Shown piece after piece: positions 9,099-10,090 of a DNA stretch of 10,090 nucleotides. Every line of letters begins with the position of its first letter. The first letter of the stretch is position 1. A program made the translations under genes and the position numbers. The notes under the pieces were generated by a model that worked only from the letters and a program-made list of their open reading frames with translations, made no database searches and was not told the DNA's origin. The DNA lies in contig LSKJ01000491.1 of the NCBI GenBank assembly GCA_001557035.1, positions 1-10,090 of the forward strand. The letters are read 5' to 3'. The DNA comes from Rhodospirillaceae bacterium CCH5-H10. GTDB lineage: Bacteria > Pseudomonadota > Alphaproteobacteria > Reyranellales > Reyranellaceae.

Positions 9099-9784
9099 GG
9101 CTTCTGCTTCCGGCGCTCGGCCAGCAGTCGGGAAAGCTCTTCCTGTGCGCCGGGCTCGTTGCGCACGAAGTAGCGGACGAAAAGCTCGTCGATCGGGTTG
9201 CGGATCGCGTCGGCAAACCAGTCGCGCCGGGACGAGAGTTGCCAGGTGCGCGCCACATAGAGCGCGATCTTCTCGCGCTGCTCGACGGTCAGGACCTGCC
9301 AGTTATCCAGGATCAGGGTCAGGCGCGCGGGCCACAGCGGCAGCAGCATCGGCGCGGTATCGATGGACATCAGCAACGGTGCGACCGTCCGCTGCGATGG
9401 TCCCGAGAGCGCATACCGGACCGCGGACAGGCGAGCCCACGGGACACCACGCGCCGGATCGCGGCCAAGGCCGACATCGAGATCGTCCTGGGCGCGCTTC
9501 AGCCACTCCGAGCGCTGTTCGGGCGAACGCGCGAAGTTCGGCGACAGCGCTGCGCCGACGAGAAGCTCCGAACGCTGCAGATGCCGGCCGGCAGTCGGGT
9601 CGGACTCGACAGCCCGATCGACCGCATCGATGGCGTTCAGCAGTTCGTCGAGCGTGATCCTGTAGTTGAGGCGAAGCGCCGTGGTCGCCTTGTCGGCCTG
9701 CTGGGCCTGCCACGCACTCCGTGCGACCGGCCAGGCCAGCCAGACGAGCAGGACGCCGCCCAATCCAAGCAGGCTCCGCACCAC
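9095..9784 (-). CDS. Membrane-anchored helix-rich protein of unknown function, coupled to the ligase-family gene
   Basis: The 229-residue product has one N-terminal hydrophobic segment (about residues 4-21) and then a soluble, Arg/Leu/Ala-rich, probably all-helical domain. The usual orientation would place this domain in the periplasm. Several stretches look like degenerate TPR-type helix pairs, for example LLNAIDAVDRAVESDPTAGR (47-66) and RAQDDLDVGLGRDPARG (96-112), but no clean TPR consensus is visible and I do not assign a named family. The stop overlaps the ligase start by 4 bases (ATGA), so the two are translationally coupled and may act together. The start is a GTG at 9784, with a second GTG at 9781. 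The frame is open back to the upstream stop at 9877 without an ATG, GTG or TTG, so this is the earliest ordinary start. There is no strong Shine-Dalgarno site. Confidence 0.8.
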   Translation of the reverse strand: MVRSLLGLGGVLLVWLAWPVARSAWQAQQADKATTALRLNYRITLDELLNAIDAVDRAVESDPTAGRHLQRSELLVGAALSPNFARSPEQRSEWLKRAQDDLDVGLGRDPARGVPWARLSAVRYALSGPSQRTVAPLLMSIDTAPMLLPLWPARLTLILDNWQVLTVEQREKIALYVARTWQLSSRRDWFADAIRNPIDELFVRYFVRNEPGAQEELSRLLAERRKQKP

Positions 9785-9874
9785 TGCGTCGATTGAAATG
9801 CCCAGAAACCCGCCCCCGAGTGCAATCGGCGTAACCTGCCGTTTCCCCCACTCAACCGCCGTCGCCGCACGATG
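9785..9874. other. Short intergenic gap, nothing recognised
   Basis: Ninety bases separate the partial gene at the right edge from the GTG of the membrane-anchored protein. I see no consensus promoter, hairpin terminator or repeat. The minus-strand frame of the downstream gene stays open across the whole gap, so an unusual start codon or a longer product cannot be excluded. Confidence 0.4.
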
Positions 9875-10090
9875 TCAAAGGGCTTGCGCGGGAATGGGCG
9901 GGGCCACGGACGCGGGAGCGGCAGGATCGGGTTGCAGAGGGACCGCTGGATCGGGAAGTGGCGCCGGCGACAGGGTGTGGACCTGAACGTCGACGGACGC
10001 ATTGACGGTGACTTCCGGCGGGCCGGTGAAAGTGCCCTTGATCGGCATGGCCTGCTCGGGATCGCGTCCCACCGCCACCCGGATCAGGCG
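9875..10090 (-). CDS. C-terminal part of an unrecognised protein with Pro/Ala-rich tail
   Basis: The last 71 codons of a gene run in from the right edge to a TGA at 9877-9875. The frame is already open at base 10090 (it begins RLIRVAVGRDPEQAMPIKGT), so this is the end of a longer protein. The first part alternates polar and hydrophobic residues (PPEVTVNASVDVQVHTLSP), which suggests beta structure. The last 30 or so residues are dominated by Pro and Ala (PAPLPDPAVPLQPDP), consistent with a disordered or envelope-spanning tail. A GTG at 10078 could in principle start a 67-residue protein, but a continuing upstream frame is more likely. I do not recognise the family. Its orientation and place next to the glycan genes suggest the same cluster, which is inference only. 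Confidence 0.6.
   Translation of the reverse strand, partial: RLIRVAVGRDPEQAMPIKGTFTGPPEVTVNASVDVQVHTLSPAPLPDPAVPLQPDPAAPASVAPPIPAQAL

Noticed and set aside
9303..9851. Alternative 182-codon minus-strand frame starting GTG at 9851
   Set aside because: It is Arg/Ala/Gly-rich, overlaps the better 229-residue frame that has a membrane anchor and an ATGA junction with the ligase gene, and lacks any hydrophobic segment.

Overview
The window is a high-GC (roughly two-thirds G+C by eye) stretch of bacterial chromosome in which every credible gene lies on the minus strand. It is a surface-polysaccharide locus, most likely for LPS O-antigen or a similar cell-envelope glycan. GC content, tight ATGA-type gene overlaps, the near absence of strong Shine-Dalgarno sites and the types of glycosyltransferase suggest an alphaproteobacterium (Rhizobiales or Rhodospirillales-like). 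That placement is inferred; no rRNA or other phylogenetic marker is present.

In transcription order (right to left) there are: the 3' end of an unrecognised gene with a Pro/Ala-rich tail (9875-10090); a small membrane-anchored, helix-rich protein (9095-9784); a polytopic O-antigen ligase/polymerase-family protein (7623-9098), coupled to the previous gene by a 4-base overlap; an AT-rich intergenic gap with a likely promoter (about 7578-7614); a polyprenyl-phosphate hexose-1-phosphate transferase that would prime glycan synthesis (6198-7481); an AsnB-type glutamine amidotransferase (4349-6181); a GT4 glycosyltransferase (3240-4340); the permease (wzm, 2401-3243) and ATPase (wzt, 1109-2398) of an ABC polysaccharide exporter; and a second GT4 glycosyltransferase cut by the left edge (1-1097).

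The genes make a coherent pathway. The sugar transferase loads the first sugar phosphate onto undecaprenyl phosphate. The two GT4 enzymes extend the chain at the cytoplasmic face. The AsnB-like enzyme may amidate a sugar acid in the glycan or its nucleotide-sugar precursor. Wzm/Wzt exports the finished lipid-linked polymer, with the Wzt C-terminal domain as candidate glycan recogniser. The ligase-family protein would transfer the polymer to its acceptor in the periplasm, possibly helped by the coupled membrane-anchored protein.

Most of the window is a recognisable ABC-dependent polysaccharide cluster. I found no CRISPR array, tRNA, rRNA, insertion sequence or phage gene. The least explained parts are the ligase-coupled anchored protein, the variant ATP-pyrophosphatase loop of the AsnB homologue, and the palindromic AT-rich promoter region that divides the cluster in two.
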